Assembly: GCA_016703425.1 (NCBI GenBank)
Contig: JADJCA010000012.1
Span: 372,001-436,000 of the forward strand
Length of the DNA stretch: 64,000 bases
Direction of reading: 5' to 3'
Source of the DNA: Myxococcales bacterium
GTDB taxonomy: Bacteria; Myxococcota_A; Polyangia; Polyangiales; Polyangiaceae
This document shows positions 17,751 through 27,414 of this stretch, one piece after another (the stretch's first letter is position 1; every line of letters starts with the position of its first letter). A model generated the notes under the pieces. The model saw only the letters and a list, made by a program, of their open reading frames with translations, did no database searches and had not been told where the DNA came from. The position numbers and the translations under genes were made by a program.

Positions 17751-19475
17751 TTAGAAGTTCGCGCTGAGCTCTTGGTAGACGCGTGTGATGTTCTGCGCGG
17801 TGCTCTCGAAGAGGCGCGCGTTGCTCTTGTTGGAGACCTCCTTGAGGAACGTCTTGTCGGCCTTCGCGCCGTAGGCGATGCCGAAGATCTTGACGGTCTC
17901 GGGGTTGTCGCCTTTGGGCAAGACATCCATCAAGTCCGCGCGCGAGATCCGGCTGCCCTCGTCTTGGCCGTCGCTCAAGAGGACCATGCCGTAGTGGCGG
18001 TTAGGCTCCTTCTTCTTTCGCTCGGACCACGCGAGCGTGGCCTCCTTGAGCACCTCGTAGAGGTGGGTCCCGCCGCTCGCGAAGAGGCCGCGGACCTTCT
18101 GCTTGGCCGCCTCGCCGCTCGTCGCGATGGGGGACGCCGGCAAGAGCTGCACGATCTGGTTGTTGAAGATCCGAATCTCGAGCTCGTCGCGCTTGTGCAT
18201 GCGCTCGATGAACCCGACGGCGCCTTCCTTCGCGCGCTCCATCGGCTCGCCCGACATGCTGCCCGAGACATCGAGGAGCATCATGATGCTGGCGGGCTTC
18301 TTGGCGTCGAGCCAGAGGTCGGTGACGCGCTTCAGGATGTCCTCGCTGGGGACCTCGAAGTTCGGGATCGGCGGGGGCTCGGGCGCCGCGCCCCACTCGG
18401 CGGTGAAGGGCTCCCCGAGCTTCACGCTCTTGGAAACCGGCCGCAGGCCGAGCGACGCCGCGAGCGTCTGCGTCTCGGCCTTGAGCAGGTACTCGATGAA
18501 CTTTTGCGACGCCGCCTTGCGGTCGTCGGTCATCCAATCGCCGGAGGCGATGGCCACCGGGTGTTGGTTGAGGACCGTCCCTTCCTTGGGATAGATGGCG
18601 ACGACCTTGAAGGGGCGGTTCTGGGTCTTTCGGTTCCCTTCGATGATCGCGTTTTCGTATTGCACCGCCGCTGACAAATACGCGGGGCCCTTCTCGCGCA
18701 TGAAGGTGTCGATCCAGACGCTGCTCAAGCCGTAGTGCGCCACCGACTGCTCAACCTGCGTGAGGTACGAGAGCAGCGCGGGCTTGCGAAGATCCTCCAC
18801 CGTCAGGCCCTTGGTCTTCCCCGTGTGGGCGTAGATCTCGGACACGATGGTGAGAAAGCCGCTATTGGCGTCGGGGTGCGCATGGCCCCACTTGAAGGGA
18901 CCCCACTCGGGGTGGCCGTAGCGGCCCCAGCCCTGCGCGTCGCCGCTGATCTTGGCGATGTCGCTCCAGCCGAGCGGCTTCGGGTAACCGAGCGCTTGGG
19001 CCATCGGCTCCCACATGGCGATGCACAGGGGGACGTTGACGAGCGGGTCCGACTTCTCGAAGAGCGGCTTTGAGTGCAGGCCGCGCCAACCGTCGTTGGC
19101 GATGCGAATCCACGATTCGTCGCCCGGCGACCAGAGGTCGGGCTTCGAGCGACCCTCCTTGATCTCGTTCCAGCTGTCGCCGCTGTTGACGTGCTCGGCC
19201 TTGACCGAGACGACCTTGCCGCCGACGGCCGCCTGCTGCTTGTTGAAATCCTCTACGGCCTTGTCGACGAAGGACTGCTTCGCGTTGGAGGTCACGAAGA
19301 GCAACTGAAGGCCCCCCGCCGGGGCCGCACCGTTGGCCGCTGCTGCTCCGCTCGGGCCTGTGCTGGCGGCGGGCCCCGCGCCCGTATCGCCGCTCTTGGG
19401 CTTGAGCAACACGAAGCCGCAGATGGCGAGGAAGACGGCTACGACAGCGATGGCGACGGTCTTGTTGAAGCTCAT
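17751..19475 (-). CDS. Extracellular solute-binding domain fused to a von Willebrand A domain
   Basis: ATG at 19475 gives 574 residues. A signal-anchor (KTVAIAVVAVFLAICGFVLL, about 5-24) with no lipobox, then a Gly/Ala linker. Residues about 55-370 resemble a periplasmic ABC-type solute-binding protein (LQLLFVTSNAKQSFVDKAVEDFNK, DLWSPGDESWIRIAND, PLCIAMWEPMAQALGYP, GWSDIAKI, YPKEGTVLNQHPVAIASGDW). A VWA domain follows with a full MIDAS: DVSGSMS (402-408), Thr about 470 in SGGTHLYE, and Asp about 502 in LLSDGQD. The solute-binding part has no transporter genes next to it, so uptake is unlikely; adhesion or ligand sensing is more plausible. It forms an operon with the coiled-coil gene downstream. 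Confidence 0.82.
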   Translation of the reverse strand: MSFNKTVAIAVVAVFLAICGFVLLKPKSGDTGAGPAASTGPSGAAAANGAAPAGGLQLLFVTSNAKQSFVDKAVEDFNKQQAAVGGKVVSVKAEHVNSGDSWNEIKEGRSKPDLWSPGDESWIRIANDGWRGLHSKPLFEKSDPLVNVPLCIAMWEPMAQALGYPKPLGWSDIAKISGDAQGWGRYGHPEWGPFKWGHAHPDANSGFLTIVSEIYAHTGKTKGLTVEDLRKPALLSYLTQVEQSVAHYGLSSVWIDTFMREKGPAYLSAAVQYENAIIEGNRKTQNRPFKVVAIYPKEGTVLNQHPVAIASGDWMTDDRKAASQKFIEYLLKAETQTLAASLGLRPVSKSVKLGEPFTAEWGAAPEPPPIPNFEVPSEDILKRVTDLWLDAKKPASIMMLLDVSGSMSGEPMERAKEGAVGFIERMHKRDELEIRIFNNQIVQLLPASPIATSGEAAKQKVRGLFASGGTHLYEVLKEATLAWSERKKKEPNRHYGMVLLSDGQDEGSRISRADLMDVLPKGDNPETVKIFGIAYGAKADKTFLKEVSNKSNARLFESTAQNITRVYQELSANF

Positions 19476-19673
19476 GGGCGCGCCGATGGTCGCACGAAAC
19501 GTGGCTTCCGTGGGGCGCGCCCGTGGAGCCAGGCCCGACGGCGAGGCCCGCGTACACGAGCACGGACCCACGTGAGCGTCGACCGTTCGGGCGCCGCGCG
19601 CCCACCGTAACAGGGCTCCGCGGAGCCGACTTCCGCGGCGGCTCCGCGGCCTTTGGGCTAAGCTCTCCAGCCC

Positions 19674-20855
19674 GTGTCACGGCGTTCCTTCATGAGACGT
19701 GCGGCGTTGACCGGCGCCCTCGCGCTAGCAACCGTCGGCTGCGGCCTCCTAGCGGGGCTCAAGCTCCCCGAGTTGGTCGACGTCGACGCGGCGCTCCCCG
19801 TCACGAATGACGCGGCCACGGACGGCGGGCTTCTGCCGCCGTGCGAGCCAAAGATTCCGCCGCCGCCGCTTGACCAAGGTGGCGCCGAACAGCCCCGCGT
19901 CACGTTCGCCATCGAATACGTCGCGAGTGGGACGGTGCCGGAGGACGCGGGAACCCTCGCGGGAGGCGGCGAGGCGGGGCGCCTTTGTGTCGACCCGGCC
20001 ATCGACCTCGACGGATTGAACACCTGCGAGAACGAGGGTGGCGTCGTGACCGGCGGTTCGTGCAAGAGTGGCATTCGGCAGTGCGATCGCAAGGGCGGTG
20101 CCGACAACGCAGCGGCGACGCTCATCGCGCTCTATCAGAAGGGGCCGGCGCTCGATCCCCAGGACGATCCAAACCCGGCTCTCCGCGAAGGCCGCGGCGG
20201 CATCCTGCTCGACGTGAGCGCGTACAACGGCAAGGACGACGACAATACCGTCGGTGTCGCGCTCCTTTTCGCCGCTGGTGTCCGCGACGTCGACGGCGGT
20301 CTCGGCGCCGTGCCGAGGTGGGACGGCACCGACGTCTGGGTGGCGGAGCAGCGAAGCTTCACCGACAGCGAGGTGCTTCGCTATGTCGCTCGCGAGGCCT
20401 ACGTGACCGGCGGCCTCTTGGTGGCTCGCTTCGAGAACACGCCGTTCAACTTCGGTGGCTCGGGCTCGCGGCTCAACGCGCGCGAGTTCGTGGTCACTAC
20501 GCGGATTGTCCGCACCGAGAGCGGTGAGCCCGTTCGCCTCGACAAGGGGCGCATCGGCGTGCGCATCGCCATCGAGACGATCCTCGACTACGCCGGTGGA
20601 CGCCTTTCGGCGGGAAGGTCGCTGTGCGATCCGTCAGGGAATCGCGCGGTGTTGGTGGCGACCGCCTGCGGCATCGCCGATCTGTCGACAAACCTTACGG
20701 CGCCCGACGCCAACGCGCCTTGCGACGCCATCTCCTATGCCGTCGGCTTTTACGGTATCGCGGCGGCTCGCGAGTCGAAGCCCGCGGCATTTGACTACGA
20801 TGGCGGCGCTCCGCGCGCGTGCGAATATCCGCCATGGCCCGTCGCATGCCCCTAG
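19674..20855 (+). CDS. Lipoprotein of unknown function
   Basis: 393 residues from a GTG at 19674; an ATG at 19692 is an alternative. Signal with lipobox TVGC (Cys23), followed by an acidic linker (LPELVDVDAALPVTNDAATDGG). The body has several Cys (LCVDPAIDLDGLNTC, GGSCKSGIRQCDRKGG) and beta-type sequence (GILLDVSAYNGKDDDNTVGVALLF). The DGLNTCENEG and NTVGVALLF units look like a repeat-containing surface domain. No known family was recognised. It stands alone between two minus-strand genes and points into the kinase cassette. Confidence 0.7.
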   Translation: MSRRSFMRRAALTGALALATVGCGLLAGLKLPELVDVDAALPVTNDAATDGGLLPPCEPKIPPPPLDQGGAEQPRVTFAIEYVASGTVPEDAGTLAGGGEAGRLCVDPAIDLDGLNTCENEGGVVTGGSCKSGIRQCDRKGGADNAAATLIALYQKGPALDPQDDPNPALREGRGGILLDVSAYNGKDDDNTVGVALLFAAGVRDVDGGLGAVPRWDGTDVWVAEQRSFTDSEVLRYVAREAYVTGGLLVARFENTPFNFGGSGSRLNAREFVVTTRIVRTESGEPVRLDKGRIGVRIAIETILDYAGGRLSAGRSLCDPSGNRAVLVATACGIADLSTNLTAPDANAPCDAISYAVGFYGIAAARESKPAAFDYDGGAPRACEYPPWPVACP

Positions 20856-20880
20856 GCCAACGCGGCGGTTCGAAGACGCG

Positions 20881-21849
20881 TCAGAACGTCGTCGCGAGGC
20901 CGGCCCCGCGGCCGCCGAGCGACGGTCTCCAACCGGCCTTCGCGCCGCTTTCGGGGAGCGCCATCCAGATGAGGCCGGCGAGGGCGATGCCGGCCCCGGC
21001 CGGGATAAGAATCGTCGACGCGAGGCCTTGTCGCTCCAACGCGTCGAAGCGCTCCTGACTCTCTAGGGCCGCGCCCGAGCCGCGCACGCACGGGCTCGGG
21101 CAGGCTTCCTCGGGGCCCTTCGCTCGCATGAGCACGTCGATGCCGAGGACGGCCCCGACGGTTAGCGCGGCGCCGCCGACGCCGAGGAGCGCCAAGGGCG
21201 CGGCCTGCGACCTCTTTGCGGGCGGCGCCTCTCCCGCCGCGCGCCCCGGTGAGGGCGCCGCCTTCGCGAGCGCGAGCGCCGGGATGGTCACGACCTTGCG
21301 CTCTCGCTCTATCGCGACCGTGATCGTCGTCTCGAAAGGCTCGCGACCCTCAGCGCGCGCAACGACGGTGTGCGTGCCGCCATCGATGGGCAACGGCGAG
21401 CCCCAAGCTGCGGAATCGAGCGGCACATCGTCGACGCGCACCGTGAACCCAGGCGGGAGGTCTTTGGGGACCTCTAGGACGATGGAGGAGAGGCGAGGGA
21501 AGAGCTCCTTCTCGCGGCCCGTGGCCAAGTCGTACCGATCCGCACGGACGCCGCGCGAGCGGCTGGCGACCTCCTTGTAGAGGCCCCAAGCGGTGGCCAG
21601 CTTGCCCGTCGCTTCCTTGCAGAGTGCAAGGTTAAGGGTCGTGCCGATGGCGGTCGCGTCGAGACGCAGCGAAGCCGCGTATTTCGCGCATGCCCCCTCG
21701 TGATCGCCCTTGAGCGAGAGCTCGCGCCCGTCCTGAAAGAGGCGCTCCGCGAGCGCGTTGGCCGAGGTGGCGTCAGCGGGCTGCGCCTCGGCGGGGGCGG
21801 CCAAGAGGAGCACCGACACAAGTGACGCAGCGAGGCACCGAACGCGCAC
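20881..21849 (-). CDS. Secreted TPR-like protein with PEGA-like domain and C-terminal membrane spans
   Basis: 322 residues. Signal peptide (LAASLVSVLLLAAPAEAQP), then a tetratricopeptide-like unit (ANALAERLFQDGRELSLKGDHEGACAKYAASLRLDATAIGTTLNLALC). Next comes a PEGA-type beta unit (IVLEVPKDLPPGFTVRVDDVPL, GGTHTVVARAEGREPFETTITV), a basic/proline linker, and two hydrophobic spans (LALLGVGGAALTVGAVLGIDVLM and STILIPAGAGIALAGLIWMALP). It starts 54 bp after the stop of the Ser/Thr kinase gene on the same strand. The same pair of gene types occurs again at 54.8-57.4 kb. Probably an envelope partner of the kinase; the biochemical role is unknown. Confidence 0.75.
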   Translation of the reverse strand: MRVRCLAASLVSVLLLAAPAEAQPADATSANALAERLFQDGRELSLKGDHEGACAKYAASLRLDATAIGTTLNLALCKEATGKLATAWGLYKEVASRSRGVRADRYDLATGREKELFPRLSSIVLEVPKDLPPGFTVRVDDVPLDSAAWGSPLPIDGGTHTVVARAEGREPFETTITVAIERERKVVTIPALALAKAAPSPGRAAGEAPPAKRSQAAPLALLGVGGAALTVGAVLGIDVLMRAKGPEEACPSPCVRGSGAALESQERFDALERQGLASTILIPAGAGIALAGLIWMALPESGAKAGWRPSLGGRGAGLATTF

Positions 21850-21903
21850 GCAGCCATCGTATCGCGAGCGCGCGCGAAAGAGGGGGCTTTGGGCGCCCGC
21901 GCC

Positions 21904-23381
21904 CTACTTCCGATCGTCGACCGCGGGACCGACAGGGCCGGAGCCGACGGCGGTCGGGCTTGTGGCACCCGCGCTGGCACCCGCGCTCGTGGGCAGCGCC
22001 GCGCTCGGCGTCGGCGCGGCGTCGGCCTTCTTGTGGGGGGACGCTGCCACCGGTGGCGCGGCGCGCAGGACCTTCCCAGAGGGCGCTGATTCAGGCCGCG
22101 GTGTCGCGGACGCGCTTGATGGCACTGGCGCTTCCGGTAGGACCGCCGTCGCGCGCGTGGACGACGCCGACTCAATCCTGGGAGCCGGGGGCGTGGCGGC
22201 CGGGGGCGTGGCGCCCGGCGTCGTTAGGAAAGCGCGGCCAAAGGCGAGGCCGCCGGCAACGACGAGCCCTACACCGCTCAAGACGCCAAGACTCGCGAAG
22301 AGCCAAGTACGCCTGCGGCCCGTGCCCTCCACGCGAGTCGCGCCTTCGCGGAGAGCCGTTCGCGAACCCACCATCGGCGGCGGCGTCTCGCTCGCCTTCG
22401 AGATGGCAGGCGTTACGCTGGCCGCGCCTTGGCGCTGAATCGTGGCGTCGAGGCGCTCAAGGTCGGGATCGAGGTGCGAACGCACCCAGTCGGCGACCTC
22501 GGAGCGCGGCGCCGGCGGCACCGCGTGCAGGAGCTCTTGCACGGCTTGCGAGGCGTCTTTGGGGCGGCGCTCCGGCGCGCGGGCCAACAGCGACATGACC
22601 AGGTCGTCGAGCGCCTTGGGCACGTCCGCGTTGTGCACGCTGGGAGGCTCGACGACGAAACCCGGCGCCAGCATCGCGACCTGGGTCTCGATGCCGTCGA
22701 AGAGGCGGCGCAACGTGAGCATCTCCCAAAGAACGATCCCGAAGGCGAAGAGGTCGACCTTCGCCGTGAGCGGCTCGCGGGACAGCTGCTCGGGTGCCAC
22801 GTACCCGGCCTTGCCAATGAGGCCGCTGCCCACCGTGAGGGCCGTATCCTTGGCGAAGGCGACACCGAAATCTGTGACGTAGGTCACGCCGTCGGCGCTC
22901 ACGAGGATGTTCTGCGGCGAGATGTCGCGATGGATAACGCCGAGCGGCACGCCCCGTCTCCCGTCGCCGTGTGAACCGCGTGGAGTCCGTCCAAGGCTTC
23001 GCGCGCGATGGCGGAGACCACGGCGACGCTGGGCCGATCCCCGTCGGTGCGCGAGCGACTGATCAGCGTCGAGAGCGAGCCGCCGCGCACGTAGTCGAGC
23101 ACCAGATAGGGCGTGTCGTTCTCTTGGCCGACGTCGAGGACTGTCACCACGTGGGGATGGCGGATGTGCGACGCCACGCGGGCTTCCCGGAGGAAGCGCG
23201 CCAAGAACTCCTTCTCGTCGAGAAGGTGTGGGTGCACGAGCTTGATGGCGACGAGGCGTTCGAAGCCGAGTTCACCCTTCACGCGGCCGAGATAGACCGA
23301 GCCCATGCCGCCCGACGCGAGCTTGGTGATGAGCGCGTAGCGCCCCAGTTGGCGCGGCGCCGGGGTGACTTCCGCCGACAA
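21904..23381 (-). CDS. Hanks-type Ser/Thr protein kinase, split by a frameshift
   Basis: Two overlapping readings form one kinase. The first (start TTG at 23381) has the glycine loop ASGGMGSVYLG and Lys47 in VAIKLVHPH, then runs out of frame. The second begins after a shift at the C run 22952-22955 and has HRDISPQN, the TDFGV metal-binding motif and GYVAPEQL. Adding one base to the run gives DGGVPLGVIHRD, the expected join. The C-terminal half is a proline-rich juxtamembrane region and a hydrophobic span (WLFASLGVLSGVGLVVAGGLAFG), then a long Ala/Pro tail. All catalytic residues are present once the frame is repaired. A TPR/PEGA protein follows in the same operon. Substrates unknown. Confidence 0.8.
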
Positions 23382-23418
23382 GGTCCAGCGAGTCTATCAG
23401 GTCCGCCGACCTCCGGCG

Positions 23419-25194
23419 TTAGTCGGCCTCTGGCCGTTTCGATGGCCGCGGCGCCCCGTCGGCGAGCTGGTCGGCGAGCGCGACGGCCTCCTCCAACGAG
23501 GCCGTGACGCGGGCGTACTTCTCGATCTCCGCCCGTTTCCAGATGGCCTTCGGCTCTGGCATCGGGCCCGCGAGAATGACGTGACGGCGCGCCGCCGCGA
23601 GTTTCTTGAGGGCGCTCTCGAGCGCCACGAGGCCGGTGGCATCGATGGTCGGCACGCGCGCAAGGTCGATGATGACGACGCGGACCACGTGCTCCACCGA
23701 GTCGAGGGCGCCCATCGCCTTCTCCGCCGCGCCGAAGAAGAGCGGGCCCGCAATTTCATAGAGCGCGACGCCCTCGCGCATAACCACATCGCTCTCGCTC
23801 GTCGAACCGAGGAACGTGCGCGTGTGGGTCAGGTCGGCCATGCGGCGCATGAACAGGAGGGCCGCCATCACCACCCCCGCCGTGACGGCGACGACCATGT
23901 CGAAGACGACGGTCAAGAGGAAGCACGAGACGAGCACGACGACGTCGCTACGCGGCGCGACACGGACGATGTGCGCGAAGTTGCGCGCGTCGGACATGTT
24001 CCAAGCGACCACGAGGAGAAGCGCTGCGAGCGCCGCCATGGGGATGTAAGCGACAAGCGGCGCCAGGACGACCATGGCGAGCAGCACGACACCCGCATGA
24101 ACGATCGATGAGACCGGCGAGCGCGCACCGGAGCGGATGTTGGTGGCGGTGCGCGCGAGGGCACCGGTGGCAGCGATGCCGCCAAAGAACGGCACTACGA
24201 GGTTTCCGATGCCGAGGCCTACGAGCTCGGCGTTGGGATCGTGCCTCTTGCCCGTCAGGCCGTCGGCGATGACCGCCGACAGGAGCGACTCGATGGCGCC
24301 GAGCATGGCGATGGCGAACGCCGAAGGGAAGAGCTCCCGCAGCTGCTGGAAGCTGAGCCCCGTGGAGCCCCAGGGCATCATCAAATGCGGGGCCGAGGGC
24401 GGGATGCCGCGGATGATCTGTCCGTCGATGACCGACGAGAAGCGACTCCCGATGGTGGCGGGCGCGAAGGTTGGCACCACACGGGAGAGGAGCACTGCCG
24501 CGACCGACGCGACGCTGATGGCGATGAGCGGCGGCGGGATGCGCTTGATGAAGCGAGGAAGCGTGAAAAGGAGCAGCAACGTGAGCGCCGCCACCACCAG
24601 CTCGTCGAGGCGCGCGCCGGGGAGCGCTTGAACAATGGCGACAACCTTCTCGATGTAGGCCTCGGGCCACTTCGTGATGGCGAGACCGAGCGCGTCCTTC
24701 AGTTGGAGCGTCGCGATGACCACCGCGATGCCGGCCGTGAAGCCTGAGGTCACCGGGTGGGGGATGTACTGGATGAGCCGGCCGAGCCTCGCGATGCCCA
24801 TCGCCACGAGCATCATGCCGGCCATGAGGCCCGAGACGAGGAGGCCCGAGAGTCCGTGCTTGGTGACGATGGGGGCGAGGATGACGACGAACGCGGCCGT
24901 CGGCCCCGTGATTTGATACTTGGAGCCGCCCGTCAAGGCCACCACCACGCCCGCAATGATCGCGGTGTAGAGCCCGTGTTGCGGCGGCACCCCGACGGCG
25001 ATGGCAAGGGCCATCGATAGCGGCAAGGCAACGATCCCGACGACGAGGCCGGCGAGCGCGTCGGCGCGAAAGTCTTCGAGCCGGTAGCCCTTCTTCAGCG
25101 TGCGGCGAAGGGCGGCGCCGACGGGAACGGGGCCCTTGTCGAGATCGAAGGTGAGGCCGGAGAGAAGGGACGGCAGCCGCGGCCGAGGTGGCAT
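23419..25194 (-). CDS. SulP-family anion transporter with C-terminal STAS domain
   Basis: Start ATG at 25194 (a TTG 13 codons upstream is possible). About 590 residues. The transmembrane core has 10 or more hydrophobic segments and SulP hallmarks: LAGLVVGIVALPLSMALAIAVGVPPQHGLYTAIIAG, GPTAAFVVILAPI, GFTAGIAVVIATLQLKDALGL, LVVPFFGGIAATGALARTATNIRSGARSPVSSIVHA. The last 120 residues form a STAS domain (VVIIDLARVPTIDATGLVALES). SulP proteins move sulfate, bicarbonate or dicarboxylates; the sequence does not decide which. It stands alone, 38 bp from the kinase gene start, with no sulfate-assimilation genes around it. Confidence 0.88.
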   Translation of the reverse strand: MPPRPRLPSLLSGLTFDLDKGPVPVGAALRRTLKKGYRLEDFRADALAGLVVGIVALPLSMALAIAVGVPPQHGLYTAIIAGVVVALTGGSKYQITGPTAAFVVILAPIVTKHGLSGLLVSGLMAGMMLVAMGIARLGRLIQYIPHPVTSGFTAGIAVVIATLQLKDALGLAITKWPEAYIEKVVAIVQALPGARLDELVVAALTLLLLFTLPRFIKRIPPPLIAISVASVAAVLLSRVVPTFAPATIGSRFSSVIDGQIIRGIPPSAPHLMMPWGSTGLSFQQLRELFPSAFAIAMLGAIESLLSAVIADGLTGKRHDPNAELVGLGIGNLVVPFFGGIAATGALARTATNIRSGARSPVSSIVHAGVVLLAMVVLAPLVAYIPMAALAALLLVVAWNMSDARNFAHIVRVAPRSDVVVLVSCFLLTVVFDMVVAVTAGVVMAALLFMRRMADLTHTRTFLGSTSESDVVMREGVALYEIAGPLFFGAAEKAMGALDSVEHVVRVVIIDLARVPTIDATGLVALESALKKLAAARRHVILAGPMPEPKAIWKRAEIEKYARVTASLEEAVALADQLADGAPRPSKRPEAD

Positions 25195-25323
25195 GACGCA
25201 GGCATCTTGGTCCAGCGTCGCCGGCGCGTCCAATCCCTAGAGAGGAGGCCTCGAAAGGTCGCTCTCCGAAGGTGGACGCGCCAGCGCTTCATTTCGCGAG
25301 CGCGAAGAGAGGGCGCCGCCTGC

Positions 25324-26109
25324 TCAGCCGCCGCTGGGCGCGTCGCTCGGCGCATCGGTGCCGGCGTCGGCGCTTCCGCTGCCGCAGAAGAGCGAGAGGT
25401 ACTGGCTCACGCGTTCGCCGAAGTTCTGCACGACCGGCGCGCAGACGGCCGACTTTCCGCCGGCCGCCAAGAACGGGTCGACACACTTGGCGGCGTCCAC
25501 GTAGGTCTTGCAGACGGTCTTTGCCGCTTCCTCCTGGCACTTCAAGAGCGCCTGGAAGGCAGCATCGTTGCCAGTGGGAACGGGGCACGCCGACACGCAG
25601 GCGAAGTCAAGGCACAGCTCCGACGCTTGAACCTTGGCGCCGCAGCCGGTGGGCGTGACATCGGCCGTCGTGAGGGCGACGCAGCCGGGGTAGTTCACTT
25701 GGACGGAGGCACCATTCGACACAAGGGCGCCGAGCTTCGGCTTCGTCGTTTGCGTGTAGCCGCACTCGAGGCACGCAGCGTTGGCGCCGTCGGCGAAGAA
25801 CGCGGTGCAAGCCGCCTCGTTGCGCTTCGGATCGGCCCAGACGCAGGTGGTAAGGGTGGCGATCTGCGTCGGCGAACACTTCGCCTGTGCGAGCCCGATG
25901 GGCTCCTTCCACGTTGGCGCGAAGCCCGAGAGATCGCCCGGCTTGCACGCGGCGGCTGCGTCGGCGGGCGTCGTTGTGCTTGCGTCGCTCGTCGTCGAGG
26001 CGGAGGTCGCGGGTATGGGCGTCGCTTCGATGGTCTCGTCGCAGCCTCCGAGGCCAACGGCGAGCGCGGAAAGAGTCGAGAGTCCTAGGAAAAGCCAAGC
26101 GTTCTTCAA
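25324..26109 (-). CDS. Cysteine-rich lipoprotein
   Basis: TTG start at 26109 chosen because GGAGGA (26117-26122) is seven bases upstream; this gives a signal with lipobox LGGC (Cys23). About 261 residues with at least 14 Cys spread evenly: KCSPTQIATLTTCVW, NAACLECGYTQ, ELCLDFACVSACPVP, KTVCKTYVDAAKCVDP. The C-terminus is Asp/Ser/Gly-rich. The pattern suggests a disulfide-rich surface domain, but no named family is recognisable. It stands alone, divergent from the next gene. Confidence 0.7.
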   Translation of the reverse strand: MKNAWLFLGLSTLSALAVGLGGCDETIEATPIPATSASTTSDASTTTPADAAAACKPGDLSGFAPTWKEPIGLAQAKCSPTQIATLTTCVWADPKRNEAACTAFFADGANAACLECGYTQTTKPKLGALVSNGASVQVNYPGCVALTTADVTPTGCGAKVQASELCLDFACVSACPVPTGNDAAFQALLKCQEEAAKTVCKTYVDAAKCVDPFLAAGGKSAVCAPVVQNFGERVSQYLSLFCGSGSADAGTDAPSDAPSGG

Positions 26110-26253
26110 GAAGACATCCTCCAAGGGGCGGGGGCCCAATGCCCAAAACTGTAGCCGGCGCGAGGCGTTGGGCAAAGTTGGCGCGAACTGCGGCCCCGTC
26201 GCCCCACGAAAGTCCCTCGCTCGGGGCCATAACGACTTCGGTAAGCTCGCGAG

Positions 26254-27345
26254 ATGGGAATTCGTCGTGGGGCCGGGGTTGCGCAGCGGGCCCTCTGGCT
26301 TTCGCTGTGGGCGGGGCTCTTCTACACACTCACCGGCGGGTGCAACGGGGTGCTCGGCAACGAGGAGGGCTTCCTCGCGGCCGCCGATGCCCAGGCAACC
26401 GATTCGCTTGCGACGCCGGAGGTCCTCGTCGAGGTCGATGCCTCGTCACCGCCCGCCGACGCGGCGGGTGACGCGAACCCTTGCGCTTTCGGTGAGAAGG
26501 TGTGCCTCGGCGCTTGCGTGAAGCTGACCGATCCGAACTTTGGCTGCGGCACGGCCGCCTGTGATGCGTGCGGCTCGGCTCACGCGACGAAAGCCGAATG
26601 CGCCGGCGTGGCCGGCGTGCTCGCTTGCAAGCTCACGTGCGCCGACGGCTGGGCCGATTGCGACGGCAACGGCGCCAACGGCTGCGAGGCCGACCTCTCG
26701 AAGCCGCAGCACTGCGGAACCTGTCAACAGCAGTGCAGCGGCCTGACGCCGCTCTGCGCGACGCAGTCGGCCACCGCCTTCGCGTGCAGCGGGAGTTGCC
26801 CAACGGGCACCGTTCAGTGCGGCACCCAGTGCGTCAACGTGGCGACCAACGCGGCGCACTGCGGGAAGTGCGACAACGCTTGCCCCGGCGTTACCGGCGG
26901 CACGGCGCGCTGCGCCGCGAGCGCGTGCAACTTCGAGTGCAACGCGCTCTACCACCGCTGTGGCGACAGCTGCGCGCTCCGCAACGACGTCACCAAGTGC
27001 GGCGCGTCGTGTCGCAACTGCACGGCCACCGCGCCCGCCGGCGCCTCGGCGCAGTCTTGCACCAACGAAGCCTGCGTCTTTGCGTGCAACGGCTCGCTGG
27101 CCGACTGCAACGGTGATCTCCTCTCGGCGGCGACCAACGGCTGCGAGACGAACCTCGACGGCAATCCGTCGAACTGCGGCAAGTGCGGCCGCACCTGTTC
27201 GACGTTCACGCCCAGCGACGGAGGCGCCAACGCCGACGGTGCGGTCATGACGCTCGACGCTTCCAGTCTCTTCGACGGCAGCACGGGGACCGGGCAGTAT
27301 TGCTGCCACATGGCGTGTGCGCCCGCTGGCACCACCTGCAACTGA
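26254..27345 (+). CDS. Cysteine-rich repeat lipoprotein
   Basis: 363 residues. Signal ending TGGC (Cys30), an acidic linker, then Cys-rich repeats. Units such as DGNGANGCEADLSKPQHCGTCQQQC and NGCETNLDGNPSNCGKCGRTC recur, with CGTQCVNVATNAAHCGKCDNAC between them. These repeats are common in secreted myxobacterial proteins, where they are often wrongly named after unrelated enzymes. They probably form disulfide-locked modules on the cell surface. No catalytic motif. It ends close to the 27.4 kb hypothetical gene, which faces it. Confidence 0.75.
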   Translation: MGIRRGAGVAQRALWLSLWAGLFYTLTGGCNGVLGNEEGFLAAADAQATDSLATPEVLVEVDASSPPADAAGDANPCAFGEKVCLGACVKLTDPNFGCGTAACDACGSAHATKAECAGVAGVLACKLTCADGWADCDGNGANGCEADLSKPQHCGTCQQQCSGLTPLCATQSATAFACSGSCPTGTVQCGTQCVNVATNAAHCGKCDNACPGVTGGTARCAASACNFECNALYHRCGDSCALRNDVTKCGASCRNCTATAPAGASAQSCTNEACVFACNGSLADCNGDLLSAATNGCETNLDGNPSNCGKCGRTCSTFTPSDGGANADGAVMTLDASSLFDGSTGTGQYCCHMACAPAGTTCN

Positions 27346-27414
27346 GCGCGTGGGGCCAAAGGGGGAAACCTCAGCCGCCGCGAAGCGCGGCCGAGGGGGC
27401 GTGCAACTCCCCAC

